A stretch of DNA of 5,188 nt. It comes from Rubripirellula sp. (GTDB taxonomy: Bacteria; Planctomycetota; Planctomycetia; Pirellulales; Pirellulaceae). The stretch is taken from positions 1 through 5,188 of the forward strand of contig JARFQX010000756.1 of the NCBI GenBank assembly GCA_029287555.1, written 5' to 3'. Below, one piece after another: positions 1 to 5,188 of the stretch. Positions within the stretch are counted from its first letter, which is position 1. Each line of letters starts with the position of its first letter. A program made the position numbers and the translations under genes. The notes beneath the pieces were generated by a model that was not told where the DNA came from, made no database searches, and was given only the letters and a program-made list of their open reading frames with translations.

Positions 1-214
1 AAGCCGGCATGATGTCGGTCACCCGGTCCTCGAGCAGTTCGCGACAGAGGACCGTTAATTCGCCAGCCCGACTGAAAAGACGGGTGGCATCGGGCGGCAA
101 TAACAGTACCCGATCCAGGCTGCCGATCTTCTCGAAAGTCTGCTCGAGCGCATCGCGGAGGTCGTCGGTTGAAAGCGAGGCGGTTGGACTTCCGTTGGCA
201 TAAAACGTGGTCAT
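1..214 (-). CDS. LarA/DUF2088-like racemase family protein, N-terminal part (gene runs off the left edge)
   Basis: Reading leftwards from an ATG at 214-212, the minus strand stays open for 71 codons to the window edge, so only the N-terminus is present. The product begins MTTFYANGSP. After a predicted helix it carries a hydrophobic strand and loop, VLLLPPDATRLFSRAGE (residues 36-52). The D-x-T-R-x-x-S pattern (D42, T44, R45, S48) matches the DHTRPVPS-type motif in the N-terminal domain of LarA, the nickel-pincer lactate racemase, and its DUF2088 relatives, where this loop helps bind substrate. Here the His of DHTR is Ala43. Planctomycete members are often labelled lactate racemase-domain or mannonate epimerase-like; the substrate cannot be told from this fragment. 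An in-frame ATG five codons upstream (229-227) is possible, but it lies directly against the AAGGA at 231-227, while the 214 start has that site about 13 bases away; the start is therefore uncertain. The gene is divergent from the fab genes. Confidence 0.72.
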   Translation of the reverse strand, partial: MTTFYANGSPTASLSTDDLRDALEQTFEKIGSLDRVLLLPPDATRLFSRAGELTVLCRELLEDRVTDIMPA

Positions 215-438
215 GGAAGCGAGCAGCATCCTTCAACATTGCGTGGAAAAAATGATTCCGTCCCCGATCCCGGCTTCCCATCGATCACCCTCCATGGCGC
301 CACCGGGCCGATGGCAGCAGGATAACATGGGGCTCGTGGTCAGGTCAGCGGACACCCCGGCGGATCAACGCCGAGGCGGGCCACCACGCAGCCCCCGCCC
401 GCTTGACGGGCTGCCACGATTTGACGTCTCATGTCGCC

Positions 439-891
439 ATGAAAACTGCCGAAATCGAACAGAAAATCCCACACCGACGGCCGATGCTGTTGCTGGACGA
501 AATCGTCTCGCAAGGCGAGTCGAAGATCGTGTGCCGCAAGACCTTTCGAGCCGACGAGCCGTTTCTGCAGGGGCATTTCCCCGACTTTCCACTGGTTCCC
601 GGCGTGATTCTGTGCGAGTGCTGCTTGCAGGCGGGTGCGGCCCTGTTGGCCGACCGGGCAAACCTTGCGAGCGGTTCGGTGCCGATTGCCACTCGGATGG
701 ATGGGGTCAAGTTCAAGAGAATGGTCCGCCCAGGTGACACCGTTGAGATCGAAGCAGAGTTGAAGGAGCAACTGAGCAATGCTTACTTCATGACTGGCAA
801 GATGACGGTTTCGGGCAAACTTGCCGTGCGACTTGAATTCGCATGCAGCATCGCTCCACCGGATCCAGCCGCCACGGGAGGCGCTCCATGA
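439..891 (+). CDS. fabZ: FabZ-type 3-hydroxyacyl-ACP dehydratase (hotdog fold)
   Basis: This 150-residue protein is the length of classical FabZ (about 150) and should be a cytosolic hotdog-fold dehydratase. It would remove water from 3-hydroxyacyl-ACP to give trans-2-enoyl-ACP in the type II fatty-acid elongation cycle. The family landmarks are in order: IPHRRPMLLLDEI (residues 10-22, compare LNHRYPFLLVDRV); the active-site loop GHFPDFPLVPGV with catalytic His46 (45-56); and ILCECCLQAGAALL with catalytic Glu60 (57-70). The His-Glu spacing of 14 equals that of E. coli FabZ (His54/Glu68). A further conserved block, DGVKFKRMVRPGDTVEIEAEL, follows. I chose the ATG at 439 because the protein then starts just before the first conserved motif; the upstream TTG at 403 adds 12 residues without family character. 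No clear Shine-Dalgarno precedes it. A three-codon mini-ORF (ATG at 431, TGA at 440-442) overlaps the start. The stop overlaps the FabI start (ATGA, 888-891), implying one transcript. Other hotdog dehydratases (FabA-like or secondary-metabolite) are less likely. The exact acyl chain is unknown. Confidence 0.9.
   Translation: MKTAEIEQKIPHRRPMLLLDEIVSQGESKIVCRKTFRADEPFLQGHFPDFPLVPGVILCECCLQAGAALLADRANLASGSVPIATRMDGVKFKRMVRPGDTVEIEAELKEQLSNAYFMTGKMTVSGKLAVRLEFACSIAPPDPAATGGAP
876..881 (+). promoter_or_regulatory. Ribosome binding site of the fabI-like gene
   Basis: GGGAGG lies six bases before the ATG at 888, inside the 3' end of the dehydratase gene. It decides the start of the reductase against the longer in-frame reading from 843. 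With the ATGA overlap it suggests translational coupling plus independent initiation. It is one of only two clear Shine-Dalgarno sites in the window. Confidence 0.75.
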
Positions 892-1715
892 GCAGCGAAC
901 CCTCGATCGACTACATGGGTCTTGCGGGAAAGACATTCCTGGTAATGGGCGTGGCCAACAAGAAGAGCGTCGCTTACCGCATCGCCCAACAAATCGAACA
1001 ACTCGGTGGAACGGTGATCTACAGCGTTCGTAGTGAAGCCCGCCGTGAAAGCCTCGCCAAGCTCCTGCGGGACCGCCAGGTTTTGGTTTGCGATGTGGAA
1101 AATCGAGAGGAGATCGACGCCTTGGCGGAGTCGCTGAGTCAGCAGCCGTGCGAACTGGCGGGCCTGGTCCATTCCATCGCGTTTGCCGATTATCCCGAGG
1201 GTATTCGACCTTTTCACGAGACGACCCGAGATCAGTTCTTGCAAGCGGTCGATATTTCGGCCTACTCGCTGATTGCGGTCTGCAACGCCGTGCGAGACCG
1301 GTTCGCCCGCGACGCCTCGGTGGTCACCATTGGAATCAGCACCACTCGAATGGCAAGTGAAAGCTACGGGTTCATGGCACCGATCAAGGCGGCCTTGGAG
1401 TCATCCCTCGCATTTCTGACCAAATCGTTCAGCCGCTTCAGCGAGGTGCGGTTCAACGCAGTTGCCGCGGGATTGTTGAAGACGAGCGCGTCGGCCGGTA
1501 TTCCCGGCTATGTCGATTCCTACCTCTTCGCCGAAAAGGTAATCCCGCGGGGCCGAGCGGTCGAAACCGATGAAGTCGCAAACACCGCCGTCTTTCTGCT
1601 CAGCCCCCGGAGCAGCGGGATCACCGCCCAATCGATCGTTGTCGACGCCGGCATGTCGATCAACTATTTTGACGCCGCGGTGATCGGCGCCGTAACATCG
1701 GCGGACGTCGATTGA
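888..1715 (+). CDS. fabI: FabI-type enoyl-ACP reductase homologue (SDR family), lacking one active-site tyrosine
   Basis: This 275-residue Rossmann-fold protein would reduce trans-2-enoyl-ACP to acyl-ACP with NAD(P)H, the last step of fatty-acid elongation, in the cytosol. The FabI-type nucleotide motif is GVANKKSVAYRIAQQI (residues 21-36; E. coli GVASKLSIAYGIAQ). It is followed by CDV (68-70), HSIAFA (95-100) and DISAYSL (122-128), all matching FabI rather than general SDRs. The catalytic Tyr-x6-Lys pair is Tyr160 and Lys167 (YGFMAPIK). Further FabI-like blocks are VRFNAVAAGLLKTSASAGI (187-205) and the C-terminal VVDAGMSI (251-258). The stretch before Tyr160 aligns without gaps to E. coli FabI, and the residue equal to its second active-site tyrosine (Tyr146) is Ile150. 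The protein may thus be a true but divergent reductase, or a FabI-like paralogue with another enoyl substrate. It has a short C-terminal tail beyond the usual end. The start at 888 is backed by GGGAGG and the four-base overlap with the dehydratase gene. FabI family: near certain; in vivo reaction: less so. Confidence 0.85.
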   Translation: MSSEPSIDYMGLAGKTFLVMGVANKKSVAYRIAQQIEQLGGTVIYSVRSEARRESLAKLLRDRQVLVCDVENREEIDALAESLSQQPCELAGLVHSIAFADYPEGIRPFHETTRDQFLQAVDISAYSLIAVCNAVRDRFARDASVVTIGISTTRMASESYGFMAPIKAALESSLAFLTKSFSRFSEVRFNAVAAGLLKTSASAGIPGYVDSYLFAEKVIPRGRAVETDEVANTAVFLLSPRSSGITAQSIVVDAGMSINYFDAAVIGAVTSADVD

Positions 1716-1774
1716 AACCGTGGGCGTCCTCCGGCCTGGTGGCGAGAACGAGTGTATTTCCAACCTTGCGATGG

Positions 1775-1836
1775 GCTCGGAAAAGAAGTCTGCGGAAAAG
1801 AAGTCTGACTCCTTTTCCGTGATGCCTTTTCCGAGC
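1775..1836 (+). repeat. Nested palindromic repeat in the fabI-ilvE gap (REP/RAYT-like element)
   Basis: Seen directly: an outer perfect 11-base inverted repeat GCTCGGAAAAG (1775-1785) / CTTTTCCGAGC (1826-1836) encloses an inner inverted repeat CGGAAAAG (1793-1800) / CTTTTCCG (1812-1819). The inner loop can add AGT/ACT pairs (1802-1804 with 1808-1810). The left arm is also a perfect tandem duplication of the 15-mer CGGAAAAGAAGTCTG (1778-1792, 1793-1807), and CCTTTTCCG occurs twice on the right (1811-1819, 1825-1833). On the minus strand the core reads GGAGTCAGACTTC, which resembles dispersed GGAGTCAGAC-type palindromes linked to REP-associated tyrosine transposases; that link is from memory, not checked. 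No T-run follows on either strand, so a canonical intrinsic terminator is unlikely, but the folded RNA could still limit read-through or protect the fabI transcript. No transposase gene is in the window. Confidence 0.8.
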
Positions 1837-1870
1837 GCAGACAGAATCCCTGCCCCGATTGATCGATTCG

Positions 1871-2728
1871 ATGAGTCAACAGATCTACATCAATGGTGAG
1901 TATTTCTCGAAAGATGACGCCAAGATCAGCGTCTATGACCACGGGTTGCTTTACGGCGACGGCGTGTTCGAGGGAATGCGTATTTATGGTGGCCGCGTCT
2001 TTCGGCTCCACGAGCACCTGGTCCGACTGTGGGAGTCGGCTGCATCGATTGGACTCCAGATCCCCACCCCCCTCGAACAATTGACATTGGACGTGAACCA
2101 ATGCGTGGCAACGAATGGGCTCGACGAGGGCTACATTCGACTGTTGGTCACGCGTGGCAGCGGTGCTCTCGGGCTGGATCCATTTCGCTGTAGCAACCCG
2201 CAGGTGATCATCATCGTCGACAAGATCACGCTCTACCCGGAGGAATTGTATGAGCATGGCTTGGAGCTCGTCACGGCATCGACGATTCGCAACCACCCCG
2301 CGGCGCTGAGTCCTCGAGTCAAGTCACTCAACTACCTCAACAACATCCTGGCGAAGATGGAAGGCCTGAAGGCTGGTTGCGTCGAGGCGCTGATGTTGAA
2401 CCACAAAGGTGAAGTCGCCGAGTGCACCGGTGACAACGTCTTCATCGTGAAGGCGGGTCGATTGCTGACTCCTCCGATCGATGCGGGAATCCTCGAAGGA
2501 ATCACTCGCAATGCCGTGCTCGAACTGGCCCGTGAAGCCGGAATTGAGACGATCGAGACAACGATGACACGGCACGATCTATTCATCGCCGATGAATGCT
2601 TCCTCACCGGCAGCGCGGCCGAGGTCATTCCGGCTGTCAGGTTAGACGGACGCAATATCGGCGACGGAAAGCCGGGCCCGATCACGATGCAATTGAACGA
2701 AGCCTATCGCGAATTGGTGCGGTCGTAA
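1871..2728 (+). CDS. ilvE: Class IV PLP-dependent aminotransferase, probably branched-chain amino acid transaminase
   Basis: A 285-residue cytosolic fold-type IV PLP enzyme. It most likely transfers the amino group between glutamate and the 2-oxo acids of leucine, isoleucine and valine. Visible landmarks are: YINGEYFSKDDAKISVYDHGLLYGDGVFEGMR (residues 6-37), the usual IlvE N-terminus; RVFRLHEHLVRL (42-53), whose Arg45 is the expected PLP-phosphate ligand; RLLVTRGSGALGLDP (90-104); SPRVKSLNYLNNILAK (147-162) with the Schiff-base Lys151; EVAECTGDNVF (181-191), whose Glu184 should contact the PLP pyridine nitrogen; GILEGITRNAVLELA (206-220); and ECFLTGSAAEVIPA (242-255). The length fits the short IlvE branch (about 280-310). 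D-amino-acid transaminase and aminodeoxychorismate lyase share this fold; FEGMR and the Leu-rich motifs favour IlvE but do not settle the substrate. I chose the ATG at 1871 over the TTG at 1859 because it fits the family N-terminus. No Shine-Dalgarno is visible. The repeat-bearing gap upstream leaves co-transcription with fabI open. Confidence 0.85.
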   Translation: MSQQIYINGEYFSKDDAKISVYDHGLLYGDGVFEGMRIYGGRVFRLHEHLVRLWESAASIGLQIPTPLEQLTLDVNQCVATNGLDEGYIRLLVTRGSGALGLDPFRCSNPQVIIIVDKITLYPEELYEHGLELVTASTIRNHPAALSPRVKSLNYLNNILAKMEGLKAGCVEALMLNHKGEVAECTGDNVFIVKAGRLLTPPIDAGILEGITRNAVLELAREAGIETIETTMTRHDLFIADECFLTGSAAEVIPAVRLDGRNIGDGKPGPITMQLNEAYRELVRS

Positions 2729-2765
2729 CGCCTCTTCCCGGCCATCCACCACCGTCCCCCGCCAG

Positions 2766-2787
2766 TCCCGGGTCCCGGGTCCCGGGT
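2766..2787 (+). repeat. Three tandem TCCCGGG units
   Basis: The heptamer TCCCGGG is repeated three times without error (2766-2772, 2773-2779, 2780-2786), followed by a further T. Each unit contains the palindrome CCCGGG. It starts 38 bases after the ilvE stop, in a 221-base gap (2729-2949) in which I saw no gene and no convincing intrinsic terminator. It may be a slippage-prone micro-satellite or a dispersed intergenic repeat; a function cannot be read from it. Confidence 0.75.
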
Positions 2788-2936
2788 CTTGACGAACCCG
2801 GCCATTCATCGACCGGCCCTCGCGGCCTAAATGATTGGCTTGTCCCCGTCGTGGTTGGCGACCGTCTATGATGGTGTCTCGATCTTGTTGACTTGCGACT
2901 CACCGCATGGCATCGTTCGTCCGGCACTGATTCGAT

Positions 2937-2943
2937 GAGGAAG
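2937..2943 (+). promoter_or_regulatory. Ribosome binding site of the exported Trx/PDZ protein gene
   Basis: GAGGAAG ends six bases before the ATG at 2950. It picks this start over the in-frame ATG at 2935, which overlaps the site, and over the TTG at 2893. The chosen start also places the signal peptide exactly at the N-terminus. Confidence 0.7.
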
Positions 2944-2949
2944 AATGTG

Positions 2950-4278
2950 ATGAAACGACTCGTCTCTGCTTGTCTGCTGTGCCTGTTCGCGCTGGGCGTT
3001 GTGGCTTCTGCACAAACGCGCGACGAGAAGGTTCGGGAGGATCGCCGAAAAGTCACCGAGGACGGATTCTGGATCTACAACGACCTCGACTTGGCGTTTA
3101 GGCGAGCTCGTGAAACGGGCAAGCCGATTTTGGTGGTCCTCCGCTGCATCCCCTGCGAAGAGTGCGTCAAGCTCGACGATGAACTTGTGGACAAGGATCC
3201 AGTCATTCGCCCGTTGCTCGAGCAGTTCGTTTGCGCCCGACAAGTCTCAACCAACGGACTTGACCTGAGCCAATTCCAATTCGACACCGATCAGTCGTTT
3301 GCCGTGTTCATGTTGAATGCCGATGGCAACGTTTACGGTCGCTTCGGGACGCGATCACATCGGACGGAGTGGTACGGTGATGTCTCACTTCCCGGTCTTG
3401 CCAAATCGCTTCAAGGTGCACTTGACCTGCATGCGAACTACCCGGAGAACCTGGCTTTGCTTGAAGGCAAACGGGGTGGCAAGCCGGAAGTCGCATCGCC
3501 CGAAGAATACCCGAGCCTGAAGGACAAGTTCACCGACCGATTAAACTACGAAGGCAATGTCGCGAAGAGTTGCATTCATTGCCACCAGATTGGCGACGCG
3601 CAACGGGAGTACTATTGGTCTCGGAAACGACCGATTCCTCAGAAGGTTTTGTTTCCCTACCCGCATCCCAAGTCGATCGGCCTGATCCTCGACCCGAAAG
3701 AGCGGGCCACGATCCAATCCGTGAAGGAGGGTTCGCTTGCGGAAGCTTCCGGATTGCGCGTCGGAGACAAGCTCACGCGGTTTGGCGGCCAACCCCCATT
3801 GTCGTTCGCCGATGTCCAGTGGGTACTGCACCAGACCGACGAGCAGGGCGGAACGATTCCGATGGTTGTTGACCGTGAAGGCCGCCAGTTGGAGCTGTCG
3901 CTGCTGCTACCAGCGGGCTGGCGCAAGTCCGGCGACCTTTCCTGGCGCGTGACAAGTTGGGGACTGCGGCGGATGGTTACCGGAGGGATGGTCTTGGAAG
4001 CAATGGACGATCAGGGACGCGATGACTTGTCCATCAGCGATGGGAAGATGGCGCTTCGGGTCAAGCACGTCGGGAGATACGGACCGCACGGAGCCGCCAA
4101 AAAAGCGGGAATCCAGCCCGATGATCTGTTGATTTCCTACGACGGGCGCGATGACCTGATGACCGAGACCGAGTTGTTCGACTACGCCATCAATCACCGC
4201 CGACACGGTGACGAGGTGAAGGTCCTGGTTCGCCGCGGTCATCGAGAACTCTCGATGCAGCTTCCAATTCAGCCCTGA
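2950..4278 (+). CDS. Exported protein with thioredoxin-like domain, CxxCH motif and two PDZ domains
   Basis: A 442-residue protein opening with a signal peptide: MKRL, a hydrophobic core (LVSACLLCLFALGVV, 4-18) and a likely cleavage site at ASA-Q (residue 21). A thioredoxin-like domain covers about 36-165. GKPILVVLRCIPCEECVKLD (57-76) holds Cys66, Cys69 and Cys72, a CxxCxxC cluster where Trx-7-type proteins have CxxC. WIYNDLDLAFRRARETGKPIL is the usual lead-in helix and strand, and FAVFMLNADGNVYGRFG (118-133) the cis-Pro-side region. Near 200-225 lies KSCIHCHQIGD, with Cys208, Cys211 and His212 forming a c-type heme motif (CxxCH). Two PDZ-like domains follow: about 240-320 (SVKEGSLAEASGLRVGDKLTRFGG, 257-280) and about 365-440 (GPHGAAKKAGIQPDDLLISYDG, 378-399). 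The role is not known; an envelope thiol-redox or electron-transfer protein with PDZ-mediated partner binding is inference. The heme site is plausible, but no cytochrome fold is evident. The start is set by GAGGAAG at 2937-2943. Confidence 0.85.
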   Translation: MKRLVSACLLCLFALGVVASAQTRDEKVREDRRKVTEDGFWIYNDLDLAFRRARETGKPILVVLRCIPCEECVKLDDELVDKDPVIRPLLEQFVCARQVSTNGLDLSQFQFDTDQSFAVFMLNADGNVYGRFGTRSHRTEWYGDVSLPGLAKSLQGALDLHANYPENLALLEGKRGGKPEVASPEEYPSLKDKFTDRLNYEGNVAKSCIHCHQIGDAQREYYWSRKRPIPQKVLFPYPHPKSIGLILDPKERATIQSVKEGSLAEASGLRVGDKLTRFGGQPPLSFADVQWVLHQTDEQGGTIPMVVDREGRQLELSLLLPAGWRKSGDLSWRVTSWGLRRMVTGGMVLEAMDDQGRDDLSISDGKMALRVKHVGRYGPHGAAKKAGIQPDDLLISYDGRDDLMTETELFDYAINHRRHGDEVKVLVRRGHRELSMQLPIQP

Positions 4279-4333
4279 GCGTTTGGCAAGAATGCACTTC
4301 CAAGGTTGGCGTTAAACAACAGCATCGGCAAGG

Positions 4334-5185
4334 ATGATGGCAAGGACTTCGAACGCCAAGTCGGCGCAATCACGAGGAGCGGGCAAGCCGCCGAAAGGTA
4401 CGGTCAGGCCCCGCGACCGAGAGTACTTGGCGAGGCTCGCCGGAGAAATCGCGCTGCGCACCTTCGAGCGAACACAGATCGAGCAATGGAAAAGAGAGAT
4501 CTTTGAGCAGACGTTGCAGCTGAGCCGGACGATCGATCAACCCAACTTCACCCGCCTTGGTCGTGACGATCTGGTCAGGATGATTCGAATGTATGACGAC
4601 CGTTTCTTCGAAGGCAAGATTCTTTCAGCCGCTCATGCCGAAGGAATGGACTTCAGCATCTCTTCGAGAATGACCAAGGTCGCGGGCAAGCTTGTGACGC
4701 ACTATCCCGAGGGAGACTACAACGGTCGTCGACGGTTTGAGCTGGTACTTTCCTCAACCCTGCTGTTTCAAACGTTCGAGGATCCCAAGCAACACGTCGA
4801 GGTGACGGGCCTGCGATGCCGCAACCGCTTGGAGGCGATGCAGCGGGTTGCCGAGCACGAACTGGTGCACTTGGCCGAAATGCTGACCTGGAATGACGGA
4901 ACCTGCAGTGAGGCAAGATTTCAATCGATTGCCAAGCGATATTTTGCCCACACCGACTACCGCCACGCTTTAATCACCCAGCGTGAACGAGCGGCGATCA
5001 AATTCAACATCCGCGTTGGCGACGAAGTCCAGTTCGAGCACGACGGGAAAATCCTCTCGGGCCGCGTCAACCGAATCACACGACGAGCCACCGTCCTGGT
5101 CCCGAGCCGTAACGGGGAAAGGTTCAGCGACGGACGCCGCTACCTGCGTTACTACGTCCCCCTCGAGAAGCTCCAAAGAAAGTAA
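4334..5185 (+). CDS. SprT-like zinc metalloprotease-domain protein with C-terminal basic SH3/KOW-like domain
   Basis: A 283-residue protein with no signal peptide or membrane segment. Residues 1-30 are polar and basic (RGAGKPPKGTVRPRDRE) and probably disordered. The core resembles the SprT-like domain of the SPRTN/SprT group: LVRMIRMYDDRFFEGKIL (80-97), FSISSRMTKVAGKLVTH (107-123, compare the SRMTKTAG block), RFELVLSSTLLF (134-145) and the zinc-site helix RVAEHELVHLAEM (171-183) with His175, Glu176 and His179 (HExxH). Family members often have a third His downstream; here the candidates lie in FAHTDYRH (204-211: His206, His211), so the ligand is unclear. Residues 222-280 (IRVGDEVQFEHDGKILSGRVNRITRRATVLVP) look like a small beta-barrel of SH3 or KOW type, rich in Arg, possibly for nucleic-acid binding. 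DNA-protein crosslink repair is known for SPRTN but is only a guess here. The paired ATGs at 4334 and 4337 are alternative starts; AAGG at 4330-4333 abuts the first and is three bases from the second. It follows the exported-protein gene by 55 bases. Confidence 0.78.
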   Translation: MMARTSNAKSAQSRGAGKPPKGTVRPRDREYLARLAGEIALRTFERTQIEQWKREIFEQTLQLSRTIDQPNFTRLGRDDLVRMIRMYDDRFFEGKILSAAHAEGMDFSISSRMTKVAGKLVTHYPEGDYNGRRRFELVLSSTLLFQTFEDPKQHVEVTGLRCRNRLEAMQRVAEHELVHLAEMLTWNDGTCSEARFQSIAKRYFAHTDYRHALITQRERAAIKFNIRVGDEVQFEHDGKILSGRVNRITRRATVLVPSRNGERFSDGRRYLRYYVPLEKLQRK

Positions 5186-5188
5186 GAC

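Noticed and set aside
397..411. Small hairpin GCCCG-CTTGA-CGGGC upstream of fabZ
   Set aside because: A five-base stem in GC-rich DNA is common by chance, and nothing around it resembles a known riboswitch or leader.
215..438. Possible small gene or RNA in the divergent intergenic region
   Set aside because: No open frame with a ribosome binding site or family motif and no recognisable RNA structure; it presumably holds the two divergent promoters, but no clear boxes were found.
207..737. Plus-strand open frame of 176 codons across the intergenic region and into fabZ
   Set aside because: It overlaps most of a well-supported FabZ gene in another frame, has a low-complexity Pro/Arg-rich product and no family motif.
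340..936. Minus-strand open frame of 198 codons opposite fabZ
   Set aside because: It is antisense to the FabZ gene with its intact catalytic motifs; long antisense frames are expected at this GC content.
1775..1836. Rho-independent terminator after fabI
   Set aside because: A strong stem is present, but no T-run follows on either strand, so it is listed as a repeat only.
1664..2296. Minus-strand open frame of 210 codons opposite the fabI-ilvE junction and ilvE
   Set aside because: It crosses the palindromic repeat and is antisense to conserved IlvE motifs; no recognisable domain.
2867..2872. TATGAT as a -10 promoter box for the Trx/PDZ gene
   Set aside because: No -35-like hexamer lies at 16-18 bases; the nearest TTGTCC (2840-2845) is 21 bases away, too far for a standard promoter.
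4306..4506. Short plus-strand open frame of 66 codons overlapping the SprT-like gene
   Set aside because: It starts at TTG, overlaps the start of the SprT-like gene in another frame and ends inside it without any motif.

Overview
The window reads as ordinary chromosomal DNA of a GC-rich, free-living bacterium, most likely a planctomycete of the Pirellula/Rhodopirellula type. This placement is inference. It rests on the secreted protein that joins a thioredoxin-like domain, a CxxCH motif and two PDZ domains; on the SprT-like protein with a basic C-terminal domain; on weak or absent Shine-Dalgarno sites before several genes; and on a GGAGTCAGACTTC-type palindromic repeat of the sort scattered through such genomes. 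No rRNA, tRNA, CRISPR array, transposase, integrase or phage gene was seen.

Layout: the left edge holds the 5' end of a minus-strand gene for a LarA/DUF2088-type (nickel-dependent racemase/epimerase-like) protein. A 224-base divergent intergenic region follows. All remaining genes lie on the plus strand. First comes a translationally coupled pair: a FabZ-type 3-hydroxyacyl-ACP dehydratase (439-891) and a FabI-type enoyl-ACP reductase homologue (888-1715), sharing an ATGA stop/start overlap. Together they could carry out the last two steps of the fatty-acid elongation cycle, dehydration and enoyl reduction. A 155-base gap with a nested palindromic repeat (1775-1836) separates them from a class IV PLP aminotransferase, probably branched-chain IlvE (1871-2728). 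A 221-base gap with three tandem TCCCGGG units precedes an exported Trx/CxxCH/PDZ-PDZ protein (2950-4278). After 55 bases comes a SprT-like zinc metalloprotease homologue (4334-5185) that ends three bases before the window does.

How the genes work together: only FabZ and FabI form a clear functional unit. IlvE could supply branched 2-oxo acids as fatty-acid primers, but the spacing and the intervening repeat do not prove co-transcription. The exported protein and the SprT-like protein look like independent functions.

The items most worth a second look are: the FabI homologue, which keeps the catalytic Tyr and Lys but lacks the second active-site tyrosine; the exported fusion protein with a CxxCxxC cluster and a possible single heme c site; the nested repeat at 1775-1836; and the SprT-like protein with an unclear third zinc ligand. 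I did not find convincing evidence of a wholly new multi-gene system.
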